This document shows positions 10,456 through 19,046 of a stretch of DNA of 64,000 bases, one piece after another (position 1 is the first letter of the stretch; every line of letters starts with the position of its first letter). The DNA comes from Bacteroidetes bacterium HGW-Bacteroidetes-4 (GTDB lineage Bacteria; Bacteroidota; Bacteroidia; Bacteroidales; SZUA-534), in NCBI GenBank assembly GCA_002840905.1, contig PHDD01000007.1:62001-126000 (forward strand), given 5' to 3'. Position numbers and translations under genes: made by a program. The notes beneath the pieces were generated by a model. It saw nothing but the letters and a program-made list of their open reading frames with translations, had not been told where the DNA came from and searched no databases.

Positions 10456-10493
10456 CAAAAATAGTTGATTTATTTTATATCGCAAGCGATATA
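10456..10493 (-). promoter_or_regulatory. gpx promoter with palindromic operator over -33
   Basis: On the minus strand TATTTTTG (10463 down to 10456) matches the -7 consensus. It would start transcription about 50 bases before the gpx ATG. Nineteen bases upstream lies CTTG (10486-10483), a -33-like element. That element falls exactly in the centre of the perfect inverted repeat TATATCGC-AA-GCGATATA (10476-10493). A dimeric repressor bound there would block the promoter. No candidate regulator gene lies next to it. Confidence 0.6.
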
Positions 10494-10728
10494 TTAGAAA
10501 TTTGGTAAATTTTCTTGATTACAATTATTTAAATGCTGATTTATAATTGGATAAATGATTTATTTACTGAACTAAAAATTAATGCAGCTTTAAAATAGGA
10601 ATTAAACGCCAAAAAGGTTGGTATTTGAGTACACTAAATGGAAAGAAACAAACTACGAGAGAAGTTTATTATTACTAGTAGAGCAGGGCATAGAAATAAG
10701 TTTTAGCAACTAAATTGGAGAAATAAGC
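10494..10728. other. AT-rich intergenic stretch upstream of gpx
   Basis: Between the gpx operator and the end of the response-regulator gene there is no plausible ORF, RNA gene or clear terminator. With the promoter region, the gene-free stretch totals 329 bases. Confidence 0.4.
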
Positions 10729-11418
10729 TTATTGCTCTTTTAAAATGTAGCCACTACCATGAATATTTACAATTTCAAGATTGGAATCGTCTTTTAAATA
10801 TTTTCTGAGTTTGGTAATGTAAACATCCATACTGCGTGCAGTAAAATAACCTTGTTCGCCCCAAATTTTATCGAGTGCATAATTGCGATCGAGTACCTGA
10901 TTTTTTTTCTGTACCAGAAACTTTAATAATTCGGCTTCTTTGGGCGATAGTTTAATTCCTTGCTGTTCCTTAAATTGTAGATTTCGTTTTTTATAATCAA
11001 AATGATACTTTCCAATTACAATCGATTCGGGAAACTCCTGGTTATCCGATTCAGAATGCCTTTTTAAAATGGCTTTTATTTTATAAATAAGCACATCGGA
11101 ATCAAAGGGTTTGGTAATATAATCGTCGGCACCCACAGAAAAACCTTTAATAACATCCTCTTTGAGCGTTTTTGCCGTTAAAAAAACTATCGGAATTTTC
11201 GGGTTAAGTTTTTTAATTTCAGTTCCTATGGTAAATCCGTCAACATGGGGCAGCATCACATCAAGAATGCAAAGATCGAACAACCCTTTTGAAAACTCAT
11301 TAACGGCTCCTTTACCGTCGTTTATCCACTGTACCTGATAATCGTTCATCTCAAGGTACGATTTCATTACTGAACCAAAATTCAGATCGTCTTCCACTAA
11401 AAATATTCTGTTTTTCAT
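10729..11418 (-). CDS. OmpR-family response regulator (RprY-like)
   Basis: DNA-binding output of a two-component system. The receiver domain (1-120) has the acidic pocket Asp10/Asp11, phosphoacceptor Asp53 in LCILDVMLP, and Lys near 103 in ITKPF. The winged-helix OmpR/PhoB domain spans about 130-229, with the RSMDVYITKLRKYL recognition helix. The receiver segment FLTAKTLKEDVIKGFSVGAD closely resembles Bacteroides fragilis RprY. The gene lies 22 bases after its kinase on the same strand and is co-transcribed with it. The phased TTAAC array upstream of the kinase gene is the natural candidate binding site, which would give autoregulation. Confidence 0.92.
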   Translation of the reverse strand: MKNRIFLVEDDLNFGSVMKSYLEMNDYQVQWINDGKGAVNEFSKGLFDLCILDVMLPHVDGFTIGTEIKKLNPKIPIVFLTAKTLKEDVIKGFSVGADDYITKPFDSDVLIYKIKAILKRHSESDNQEFPESIVIGKYHFDYKKRNLQFKEQQGIKLSPKEAELLKFLVQKKNQVLDRNYALDKIWGEQGYFTARSMDVYITKLRKYLKDDSNLEIVNIHGSGYILKEQ

Positions 11419-11440
11419 TGCTTTATGGGTCTGATATTTT

Positions 11441-13078
11441 TTAATACTCTTGATGCAGTGGCAGTTTTATTTCGAAAGTACTGCCTTTTCCTTTTTGGCT
11501 TTTAACAATAATATCGCCTTTAAATTGCATTACAATGGCTTTTACATAACTTAATCCAAGTCCAAAGCCTTTAACTGTGTGAATGTTTCCGGTGTGCACA
11601 CGGTAAAACTTTTCAAATATCCGTTCCTGTGCATCTTTATCCATACCAATTCCTTTATCACTTACCGAAATTACCAGATTTCCGGAGCTGTTGTAGGTTT
11701 TTACCTGAATACTGGGCGGTGCGTCGAGTGAATATTTATTGGCGTTGTCGAGCAAGTTAAAAATAATATTTACCAGATGGGTTTCGTCGGCTTTTATTAA
11801 ATCGGTCGATGCACTTAAATCGGTCGAAATTTGTCCCATTTTTTGCTCCACCTGCAGGCTGATATTCTTTACAGCTTTCTCAATCAGCGGATGCACATGG
11901 GTATCGACCATATTTAAATTGAAATCCTTTTTATCGATAAGAGCCATTTTCAGAACGCTTTCTACCTGGCGGTTCATCCGGTGGTTTTCTTCTTTTATAA
12001 TATGAGCAAATTGTTTTATTTTTTCGGGAACAGTAATTATTGATGGATTTCCTATAGCATCGGCTGCAAGTGATATGGTAGCAATAGGCGTTTTAAATTC
12101 ATGGGTCATGTTATTTATGAAATCGCTTTTAATTTCCGAAATCTTTTTCTGATTGTAGATGGTTTTTAAGGTGTAATAAAAGGTAAAAAGAATAATTAGT
12201 GTAAACAATAAGGAACCACTGAAAGGCCATATTACCGAATGAATCAGGAAATTTCGTTTTTCAGGAAACTGAACCATCAGTTGGTCGCTTCGCATCAAGA
12301 TATCGTTGGGGAAAAGCGTGGTGCGATACGCCTTTTGTGCGTGCTTTTTATCGAATCCCGGTGTGGTTAATTTAGGGTAAATATTTCCCCGGTAATTGGA
12401 AATGGCATATTCATAGTTTAGCGGAATACCTATGTTTTTAAGTTCATAAGTTAATGTGGGCGCAATTACAGAATACCCCAGTCTATCTTCCATAGGAATA
12501 TCGCGAATTGAGAATTCCAAAACCATTTGCTCCATTACGTCGGTAAATTGATTGTTCATGGAATTATGCTTAAAATCCTGCGATTCAGCAGGAATATCTT
12601 GCTTTGACTGAGTTTTGGGCATTGTAATCGACGAGTAGCTTTGAATACGCTGACTCGAATTTCCTGATTCTATAATAGTGTCGAATCCATAAACCACAGT
12701 TTCCAATCCGTTGTGTTCCGATTTTTCAATTTTTAATTGGTTATCGTTTTTTTTAATAAAAACATCATCACTCTTGTCTTGCCAAAATTCGTTGAATTCG
12801 TTAAGTAGTGAATCCTGTTGCTGAACCGGTGCTGTTGGAAAAATATTTTGTTTTAATTGCAATTGAGGCATTCCCTGGAACATGCTAGATAAAAAATAAG
12901 CATTCTGATTCCGTTCAATGCGCAAAGCTGCGCGAGCCAGTGCTTGTTTTACCTGTTGATCGAATTGTTCCTCTTTGGTTGTTATGGCATTGTGCATCCA
13001 AACCATTTGAACACCAATAATTCCCAAAAGTGAAACACCCATTAAAAATATGATACCGATAAATTTGTATTTATTCAT
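11441..13078 (-). CDS. Sensor histidine kinase (RprX-like)
   Basis: Membrane sensor of the pair with the downstream OmpR-type regulator; 545 residues. One membrane helix lies at about 6-28, a large periplasmic region of about 250 residues follows, and a second helix lies at about 283-304. The HisKA box is NNMTHEFKTPIATIS with His326. The ATPase domain contains NLLDNANKY, DKGIGM and GFGLGLSYVK. There is no HAMP or PAS domain between the second helix and HisKA, as in RprX. The periplasmic domain shows no recognised ligand fold. It has an upstream -7 box TACATTTG and a phased repeat array. Confidence 0.92.
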   Translation of the reverse strand: MNKYKFIGIIFLMGVSLLGIIGVQMVWMHNAITTKEEQFDQQVKQALARAALRIERNQNAYFLSSMFQGMPQLQLKQNIFPTAPVQQQDSLLNEFNEFWQDKSDDVFIKKNDNQLKIEKSEHNGLETVVYGFDTIIESGNSSQRIQSYSSITMPKTQSKQDIPAESQDFKHNSMNNQFTDVMEQMVLEFSIRDIPMEDRLGYSVIAPTLTYELKNIGIPLNYEYAISNYRGNIYPKLTTPGFDKKHAQKAYRTTLFPNDILMRSDQLMVQFPEKRNFLIHSVIWPFSGSLLFTLIILFTFYYTLKTIYNQKKISEIKSDFINNMTHEFKTPIATISLAADAIGNPSIITVPEKIKQFAHIIKEENHRMNRQVESVLKMALIDKKDFNLNMVDTHVHPLIEKAVKNISLQVEQKMGQISTDLSASTDLIKADETHLVNIIFNLLDNANKYSLDAPPSIQVKTYNSSGNLVISVSDKGIGMDKDAQERIFEKFYRVHTGNIHTVKGFGLGLSYVKAIVMQFKGDIIVKSQKGKGSTFEIKLPLHQEY

Positions 13079-13123
13079 TCAAAAAAAGTTAACTGCTTAG
13101 CTTGCAAAAACTGGATTGCCTGC

Positions 13124-13131
13124 CAAATGTA
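13124..13131 (-). promoter_or_regulatory. Promoter of the kinase-regulator operon, -7 box
   Basis: Read on the minus strand (13131 to 13124) the sequence is TACATTTG, a perfect match to TAnnTTTG, 46 bases before the kinase start codon. The -33 region falls inside the TTAAC array rather than on a TTTG, as expected for an activator-dependent promoter. Confidence 0.6.
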
Positions 13132-13148
13132 TAAAAAGAAATGTTCCT

Positions 13149-13195
13149 TTAACTTTTTTTAACCAAACATTAACAGTTTTTAACCGGCTGTTAAC
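13149..13195. promoter_or_regulatory. Array of five helically phased TTAAC direct repeats
   Basis: TTAAC begins at 13149, 13159, 13170, 13180 and 13191, with spacings of 10, 11, 10 and 11 bases, so all copies face the same side of the helix. This is the geometry of OmpR/PhoB-family tandem sites. The array sits between two divergent TACATTTG -7 boxes (13131 to 13124 minus; 13218-13225 plus) and covers the -33 region of the first. It probably binds the neighbouring OmpR-type regulator and controls both directions; that assignment is an inference. Confidence 0.7.
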
Positions 13196-13217
13196 CTTAT
13201 GGCATCAAAGGGTAGCC

Positions 13218-13225
13218 TACATTTG
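13218..13225 (+). promoter_or_regulatory. Rightward promoter, -7 box, facing away from the kinase
   Basis: TACATTTG, the same octamer as the divergent kinase promoter. It lies 22 bases after the last TTAAC repeat and lacks a -33 TTTG. It would produce a transcript from about 13230 covering a 35-codon ORF and, if it reads through the hairpin at 13451-13481, the LRR gene. Confidence 0.55.
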
Positions 13226-13283
13226 TAGCAACAAATTTAGGTTAATAATTAGTTTGTTATGCACGGGAAATGGAACAATCGGA

Positions 13284-13391
13284 ATGGGGCTAACCCGTTT
13301 CGGTTTTTCTAAACCCAAAATTCAGAAAATCAATAAATTGAAACCAGATAAAAAAATCAATCCATCAAATATCACTTTAAAAGGTTTATAA
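13284..13391 (+). CDS. Possible 35-residue basic small protein
   Basis: No family is recognised. The ORF encodes MGLTRFGFSKPKIQKINKLK followed by 15 more residues. It is lysine-rich, with no signal peptide or membrane helix. Support is contextual: a perfect -7 box 58 bases upstream, a purine-rich GGAA just before the ATG, and a terminator-like hairpin 60 bases after the stop. An overlapping 17-codon ORF starts at 13259, so the transcript could instead be a non-coding RNA or the long leader of the LRR gene at 13611. Translation is unproven. Confidence 0.3.
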   Translation: MGLTRFGFSKPKIQKINKLKPDKKINPSNITLKGL

Positions 13392-13450
13392 ATAGCAGTT
13401 TACATTAAAATGTTTAAATTGAGTCACAAAATAGATTTACCCTTCTAACG

Positions 13451-13481
13451 AAAGGCTTTCAGAAAAATGGAGGCCTTTTTT
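13451..13481 (+). terminator. Terminator-like hairpin upstream of the LRR gene
   Basis: AAAGGC/GCCTTT arms (13451-13456 and 13473-13478) with a 16-base loop and six or seven T at the 3' side. It could end the small transcript from 13218 or act as a partial attenuator before the LRR gene 130 bases downstream. The rest of the 13392-13610 stretch holds no other recognisable gene. Confidence 0.5.
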
Positions 13482-13610
13482 GTTAATTTGCAGGCGTAAG
13501 TCAAATTTTGTTTCTTTGTGCCTTCGATGCATCTCTTTTTTTTGCTGAAAAAGATGATTGAACCATTGAAGCATCGATTTCATGAAAAGTAAAAGATAAA
13601 TTATAAGCAA

Positions 13611-14882
13611 ATGAAAAATAGTGCTTTAATATTATTTATGATGTTGTTGTTTGGTACAGCATACAGTCAAAAGCCCTTAAAAGCTGAAGAAGAACTTTCA
13701 AAAGAAAAGGTTTACCGATCAATGAGTGAGGTAATTGGAAATAAACGACGGGTATTCATACTAAATCTCGATGGTAAAAAACTGAATAAAATTCCTGAAA
13801 AAGTTTATAAGCTAAAGAATCTTCAGGTTTTGTATGTTAGAAACAATCAGATTCGCGAAATTCCTGTTGAACTATTGCAAATGCCAAACCTTCAGGTTTT
13901 GGCTTTGGGCGAGAACCAAATTTCTGTAATTCCTGAGGAAATTACGCAAGCTGAAAAGCTGGAAGTGCTCGATTTGTTTTCGAATCAATTAACCACAGTA
14001 CCCGATGAACTGGGCCAATTGAAAAATCTTAAAAAACTCGATTTAAACTGGAATCAATTGAATAAACTTCCGGAAACTCTGGGTAATTTAGCAAATCTGG
14101 AAGTTTTATATCTTGAAAAAAACCAATTGACAGCCTTACCAGCCAGTTTTGGAAAACTTGTTAAACTGAGCGAATTAAAAATTAATGAAAACAAGCTGGA
14201 GCAACTACCTCTGAATTTTGGTCAGCTTACTTTTCTTACAGAACTGAATCTTGAAAAAAACCAATTGACAGCATTACCTGTCAGCATAGGTCAAATGAAG
14301 AATTTGAAGCATTTAAATGTCAGTCAGAACAAAATAACTGCAGTTCCCGATGAACTGGGGCAAATGGAGCAACTTGAAACCCTGAATTTGTCGAATAACA
14401 AAATTACCCGCATCAGTGGAAATAGCATCAATTTGCCCAATGTAAGCCGCATCGATGTAAGTATAAATCAAATTTCGTCAATTACGGCCAATATGGCAAA
14501 ACTTCAAAAGCTTACGCATTTTGATGCCTCAATAAACCGGTTAACCGAAGTACCAATAAATATTGGATATGCATCGAATTTAAACGTAGTGCACCTGAAC
14601 CGAAACCAAATTTCCTGGGTAACCGGAACCATAAGTAAACTGAATAAGCTGGAAGAACTCGATTTATCAGACAATCAGATTGAAAAAATTGATAAATCGT
14701 TAGGCGCATTGGTTAGCCTTAAAAAATTAAACCTAAACCAGAACCAGCTATTGTATCTTAACAAACAATTGAGCGGAATGCATTCATTGGAGGAGTTATA
14801 TCTAAAAAACAATCCCCGACTGAACGACTTTCAGCAAAAGCAGGTGATGAAATTCTTTCCAAACACAAAAATTTATTTTTAG
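13611..14882 (+). CDS. Secreted leucine-rich-repeat protein
   Basis: After a clear Sec signal peptide (MKNSALILFMMLLFGTAYSQ) and a short linker, nearly the whole 423-residue protein consists of about sixteen 23-residue leucine-rich repeats. Their consensus is L-x-x-L-x-L-x-x-N-x-L-x-x-L-P, as in NLKKLDLNWNQLNKLPETLG. There is no C-terminal sorting domain, lipobox or enzyme domain. Such proteins mediate protein or surface binding; the partner is unknown. It may be under control of the TTAAC-array promoter 390 bases upstream. The LTA-synthase-like gene follows 49 bases later on the same strand. The DNA repeats within it are coding repeats, not mobile or CRISPR sequence. Confidence 0.88.
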   Translation: MKNSALILFMMLLFGTAYSQKPLKAEEELSKEKVYRSMSEVIGNKRRVFILNLDGKKLNKIPEKVYKLKNLQVLYVRNNQIREIPVELLQMPNLQVLALGENQISVIPEEITQAEKLEVLDLFSNQLTTVPDELGQLKNLKKLDLNWNQLNKLPETLGNLANLEVLYLEKNQLTALPASFGKLVKLSELKINENKLEQLPLNFGQLTFLTELNLEKNQLTALPVSIGQMKNLKHLNVSQNKITAVPDELGQMEQLETLNLSNNKITRISGNSINLPNVSRIDVSINQISSITANMAKLQKLTHFDASINRLTEVPINIGYASNLNVVHLNRNQISWVTGTISKLNKLEELDLSDNQIEKIDKSLGALVSLKKLNLNQNQLLYLNKQLSGMHSLEELYLKNNPRLNDFQQKQVMKFFPNTKIYF

Positions 14883-14931
14883 CAATACCCGTAAGTTTTC
14901 TAATTGAACACATTAGTTTAAACGTTTTCAA

Positions 14932-16758
14932 ATGATTAGTGCACGCCTTCAGTTACTTGTAAAAACCGGTATTTTTTGGATGCTCTTTTTTATACTTAGT
15001 CGCATTTTTTTTCTGGTGTATAATTGGGAATTCACCGTTCAACTGCCTTTTGAAGATATTTTGGGTTCAATGCTTTATGGATTTAAACTCGATGGTTCTT
15101 TAACAGGATACCTGTTGTTTTTTCTTGCTTTAATTCTTGTTGTAACAATTACTGCAACGGGAAAGCTTATTTCACCTATTGTAAACAGTTATCAGTGGAT
15201 ATTTATTCTGCTTTTTACTTTGCTCACCGTTATAGATGCTGAACTTTATAAGAACTGGGGATTTCGTATCGACAATACGGTGCTTTTATATCTAAAAACG
15301 CCCAAAGAAAGTCTGGCCTCTACCCAATTGTGGTTAATTATTTTGCTGATTATCGTTTTTGCAGCATTTAGTTATTCAGCAATTAAAATATATCAGAAAT
15401 TTATTGGTTCATCAGCAACAAAAATAAATCCGGCAAAATGGTATTTCTTTCCGCTTTTTCTGCTTGCTGCAGGAGTAATGATTATTCCCATCCGTGGAGG
15501 ATTGGGTATAGCACCCATTAATGTTGGAGCCGTGTTTTTTAGTAAACTGGGTTTTGCCAATCATGCTGCGGTTAATGTAGGGTGGAATTTTGGAAAATCG
15601 TTAACCGAAATGAACCAAGTAGAATTGCCCGGGTTTTACGAACAGCAGGAAGCCAAAAACACAGTTCATCAGCTTCTTGAATCGAGTGGAGTATCAACAC
15701 ATCAACTGCTACGCAACGATTCCGCATCAGTTTTAATAATCATTCTTGAAAGCTTTACCGGTAAAGTAATTGCTCCTTTAGGGGGAAATACATCAGCTAC
15801 TCCAAATTTTACAAAACTGGCTAAAGAAGGTGTTTTATTCGACCGGATGTATGCCACAGGCGACCGAAGTGATAAAGGAATTGTTGGAATTTTGAGCGGA
15901 TATCCGGCACAGCCAACCACTTCAATCATAAAATACACTTCAAAATCAGAAAAATTGCCTCAGTTGAGTCGTTTCTTTAAAGAATACAACTACCAAACAG
16001 CGTTTTACTATGGAGGTGATATAAACTTTGCCAACATGAATTCCTATTTTGTATCGGGAGCTTACGATGAACTAATTACACAAAATAATTTTGAAGAGAG
16101 CCAGCGAACTACCAAATGGGGAGTTCACGATCGTTGGGTGTTCAAAAAATTACAAAAGGATTTATCGCAGACAAAGAAGCCCTTTTTTACGGTAATGTTT
16201 ACCTTAAGCAGCCACGACCCTTTTGATGTTCCGCATAAAAGCAATTATACCGGTTCCGATTGGGATAGTCGATACTTAAACGCCATTCATTACACCGACA
16301 GTTGTTTGGGAGCTTTTATTGAATCAGCTAAAAAAACCCATTGGTGGGAAAATACCCTGGTGGTTTTGGTTGCCGATCATGGTTCAAAATATCAGCAGGT
16401 TGCTTACAGTTCTCCTGAAAAGTTTCATATTCCCATGCTTTGGTTAGGTGGTGCGCTAAAGCAAACCGATACCGTAATTTCAAGCACCTGTTCGCAAATT
16501 GACATACCTTTGATGATTAGTAATCAATTGAATAAAAATTATTCAGGAACAAATTTTGCCAAAGATGTTTTATCGGGTCAGGAACCGTTTGCATTTTATG
16601 CTTTCAACAATGGTTTTGGATTTGTAAACGACAGCACTTATTTTGTTTGGGATTTGGATTTGGGTAATTTCATTTTAAATAAAGATGTATCACCACAGGT
16701 TTCAAAACAAGGGAAAAGTTATCTACAGGAAGTACTTGTCGATTTTTCGAACAGATAA
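14932..16758 (+). CDS. LTA-synthase-like membrane sulfatase/phosphotransferase
   Basis: An integral membrane enzyme of the alkaline-phosphatase superfamily that probably transfers a phospho-alcohol group from a lipid to a surface glycan or lipid. Residues 1-200 contain about five membrane helices. A periplasmic sulfatase-fold domain follows, with metal-site landmarks ILESFTGKV (~277), the nucleophile region TGDRSDKGIVG (~308), FTLSSHDPFDVP (~422) and VADHGSKYQ (~484). The 608-residue length fits the LtaS/MdoB-like family. Bacteroidota do not make classical lipoteichoic acid, so the substrate is unknown. It forms a likely pair with the LRR gene and converges on the kinase gene 11 bases away. 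Confidence 0.85.
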   Translation: MISARLQLLVKTGIFWMLFFILSRIFFLVYNWEFTVQLPFEDILGSMLYGFKLDGSLTGYLLFFLALILVVTITATGKLISPIVNSYQWIFILLFTLLTVIDAELYKNWGFRIDNTVLLYLKTPKESLASTQLWLIILLIIVFAAFSYSAIKIYQKFIGSSATKINPAKWYFFPLFLLAAGVMIIPIRGGLGIAPINVGAVFFSKLGFANHAAVNVGWNFGKSLTEMNQVELPGFYEQQEAKNTVHQLLESSGVSTHQLLRNDSASVLIIILESFTGKVIAPLGGNTSATPNFTKLAKEGVLFDRMYATGDRSDKGIVGILSGYPAQPTTSIIKYTSKSEKLPQLSRFFKEYNYQTAFYYGGDINFANMNSYFVSGAYDELITQNNFEESQRTTKWGVHDRWVFKKLQKDLSQTKKPFFTVMFTLSSHDPFDVPHKSNYTGSDWDSRYLNAIHYTDSCLGAFIESAKKTHWWENTLVVLVADHGSKYQQVAYSSPEKFHIPMLWLGGALKQTDTVISSTCSQIDIPLMISNQLNKNYSGTNFAKDVLSGQEPFAFYAFNNGFGFVNDSTYFVWDLDLGNFILNKDVSPQVSKQGKSYLQEVLVDFSNR

Positions 16759-16769
16759 ATGCTGTTGTT

Positions 16770-19046
16770 TTAGTTTTTATTTTTGCTAAGTTTTCCTTTA
16801 ATTGAAAAGTAAAAAACGGTTCCTTTTCCTTCTGCTGAATCACAAAATATAGAACCACCCAATAACTCAGCCAGATTTTTTGAAATGGCCAGTCCCAATC
16901 CGGCTCCGCGGTAAACCTGGTTTTTTAAGCTTTCAATTTTATGAAAACGCTCAAAAATTGACAATTGCATTTCTTTAGGCATACCAATACCCGTATCGCT
17001 CACAAAAAACTCCAGTTCATCACCTGAAACCTGTTTGCAACCAAATTTAATAAATCCGGCCTCGGTAAACTTAAAAGCATTATTAAGCAGGTTTAAAAGA
17101 ATTTGGGTTAAGCGAAAGTCGTCGGTTTCAATCACCAGATCTTCGGGCAACTCCTGATACGAAAGGTGAATGTGGTTCTTTTGAACCATCTTTCCATAAT
17201 CCATCAGGGTGTGATAAACATTTTTTAGTAAAGAATTAATATTTAACGGTTTAATGATAATATCAATTTCTCCGGCTTCAATTTTTGATAAATCGAGTAT
17301 GTCGTTGATGAGTGTCAAAAGAGATTGACCACTTTTTTGAATGATATCGACATAAAACAAGCGATCGTCTTCACTTATTTCTTTTTCAGCGAGCAATTCG
17401 GTAAATCCCAAAATGGCATTCATGGGTGTACGAATCTCATGGCTCATGTTAGCTAAAAATGCGGACTTTAACTTATCCGATTTTTCGGCTTGCTCTTTTG
17501 CCTGTAATATTTCTAATTCTTTAGTCTTTAAATACGTAATGTCAGAAACCAGTCCGAATAATCCTTCAACTTTACTCTTTTCTTCATTAAAAAGAGGCGA
17601 TAGGTTAATAACCAAATCTTTATAAATCCCATTTTTTGAAGCAACTTTATATTCAAAAGAAACGGCTTCACCGGCAAAACATTTTTTAAATTCCGATTCT
17701 GGTGGAGAATAATTATTTGAGCGTAAAATATCGTAAAACGTGTGGTTTTCGAGTAGGTTCTTATCGGTTCCCAGCATGTTGCAAAGTTCCGGATTAACAT
17801 AGGTTACCTGTTGCTGGTAATTCATTTCAAAAAAGCCTTCCTGGGCAGTTTCTAAAATGCTTAGAAGTTTATTAGTACTTTTAATCAGACTACGCTCAGC
17901 TAAAGTCTTTTTCCGATTGTAATATAGTAAAGTAAAAACAGCAAAAATCAAGAGGGTAAAGGTAATCAGTATAATAATAATTTCTGTTTTGTACTTTTCC
18001 AGGGTTCGCTGAGGTTTGCCAATAATTTCAGCGCCTTCAGGTATTAGTTTTTTGTTTATCTGAAACTTTTTAAGTACGGCATAATCGAACATAAAGCGGT
18101 TTGGGCTTTTAGTTATTATAGGAATGGCAACAGCAGGTGTACCTAAAAGTATTTCGTTGGCAAGTAATGCTGCTTTGTTTCCCTGCGCTTTTCCCGATAC
18201 CAGCAATCCGCCAACCACACCCGTACCTAAATAAAAATCCCAGACCACATAAACCGGAAGGGAAGTACTATTGCAGATAATTTTTCCTGATTCTTCGTAA
18301 CTAAAGTATTTTCCTTTGGAATCCTGATTGTAGGATAATAGTAATACCAAACTTTGTGATGGAAGTTTCTGAAGAATTGAATCAACAGCATCCATTTCAA
18401 AATTACTCAAAAAAGTATAATCTACATTTGCCGGCAATCGGTTTTTGATTAATTGAAATGCATTGTGATTGGCTTTTCCGGTTGGTGTCTGGTCGTTGAT
18501 AATATATACATGTTTGGTTTCAGAATGTAAGTGCAAAGCAAGTTTAATCGTCCCTAGTAAATCAATACCTTCAACAACTCCTGTAATTGAATGGCTTGAA
18601 TCTCCAATAAATGCAGCATAATCGCCTAAATTGTTAATTCCGCAAAATACAATTTGTGATTTTGGAAATATTTCTTTTCTGTATTTCATAACAAATTGAA
18701 ACGCAATATCATCGGAAGTAATAATTACCGGAATTTTTACCTGGTTGTATTTAACTTTCCATAATTCAACCAGTTGTTTAAAGTAAATTGAATCGTTATT
18801 TCTTTTGGCATCAAGATATTCTGTAAATAACTCTTTCTGCTTAAAACCATCCAGCACAGCCATTGCTTCATGAATGCCATCATCAATATTATCGGTCCAG
18901 GTAAAGCCTTTATGGTAGCTGTGAATAACCAAAACACCGTTAAGATGAGCTATGGTGCGGTCATTACAAATTCCACCAAAATCCATTGCTATCAGTATAG
19001 CAGCAACCCATATTTTAGTGCGTTTCAAAAAAACTCTGGTAATCAT
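16770..19046 (-). CDS. Sensor kinase with periplasmic ABC-substrate-binding-like domain
   Basis: A 758-residue membrane histidine kinase. A signal anchor (1-25) precedes a periplasmic domain at about 35-335 resembling the ABC_sub_bind family (VLVIHSYHKGFTWTDNIDDG and IPVIITSDDIAF). Then come a membrane helix near 360-385, a PAS domain (~400-510), HisKA with the H-box LANMSHEIRTPMNAILGF (~520), and an ATPase domain with LLNNAFKFTE, DTGIGM and GAGLGLAISK. No receiver domain is fused and no response regulator lies beside it. Its start codon is inside the last 32 bases of the mocA-like gene in another frame, so it is probably translationally coupled to it. Confidence 0.88.
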   Translation of the reverse strand: MITRVFLKRTKIWVAAILIAMDFGGICNDRTIAHLNGVLVIHSYHKGFTWTDNIDDGIHEAMAVLDGFKQKELFTEYLDAKRNNDSIYFKQLVELWKVKYNQVKIPVIITSDDIAFQFVMKYRKEIFPKSQIVFCGINNLGDYAAFIGDSSHSITGVVEGIDLLGTIKLALHLHSETKHVYIINDQTPTGKANHNAFQLIKNRLPANVDYTFLSNFEMDAVDSILQKLPSQSLVLLLSYNQDSKGKYFSYEESGKIICNSTSLPVYVVWDFYLGTGVVGGLLVSGKAQGNKAALLANEILLGTPAVAIPIITKSPNRFMFDYAVLKKFQINKKLIPEGAEIIGKPQRTLEKYKTEIIIILITFTLLIFAVFTLLYYNRKKTLAERSLIKSTNKLLSILETAQEGFFEMNYQQQVTYVNPELCNMLGTDKNLLENHTFYDILRSNNYSPPESEFKKCFAGEAVSFEYKVASKNGIYKDLVINLSPLFNEEKSKVEGLFGLVSDITYLKTKELEILQAKEQAEKSDKLKSAFLANMSHEIRTPMNAILGFTELLAEKEISEDDRLFYVDIIQKSGQSLLTLINDILDLSKIEAGEIDIIIKPLNINSLLKNVYHTLMDYGKMVQKNHIHLSYQELPEDLVIETDDFRLTQILLNLLNNAFKFTEAGFIKFGCKQVSGDELEFFVSDTGIGMPKEMQLSIFERFHKIESLKNQVYRGAGLGLAISKNLAELLGGSIFCDSAEGKGTVFYFSIKGKLSKNKN

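Noticed and set aside
13524-13577. Inverted repeat TCGATGC/GCATCGA before the LRR gene
   Set aside because: Seven-base arms 40 bases apart with no T-run and no position relative to a promoter; too weak to interpret.
13700-14800. Short repeated DNA motifs, considered as tandem repeat or CRISPR-like
   Set aside because: They encode the leucine-rich repeats of one protein, vary in sequence and keep the reading frame.
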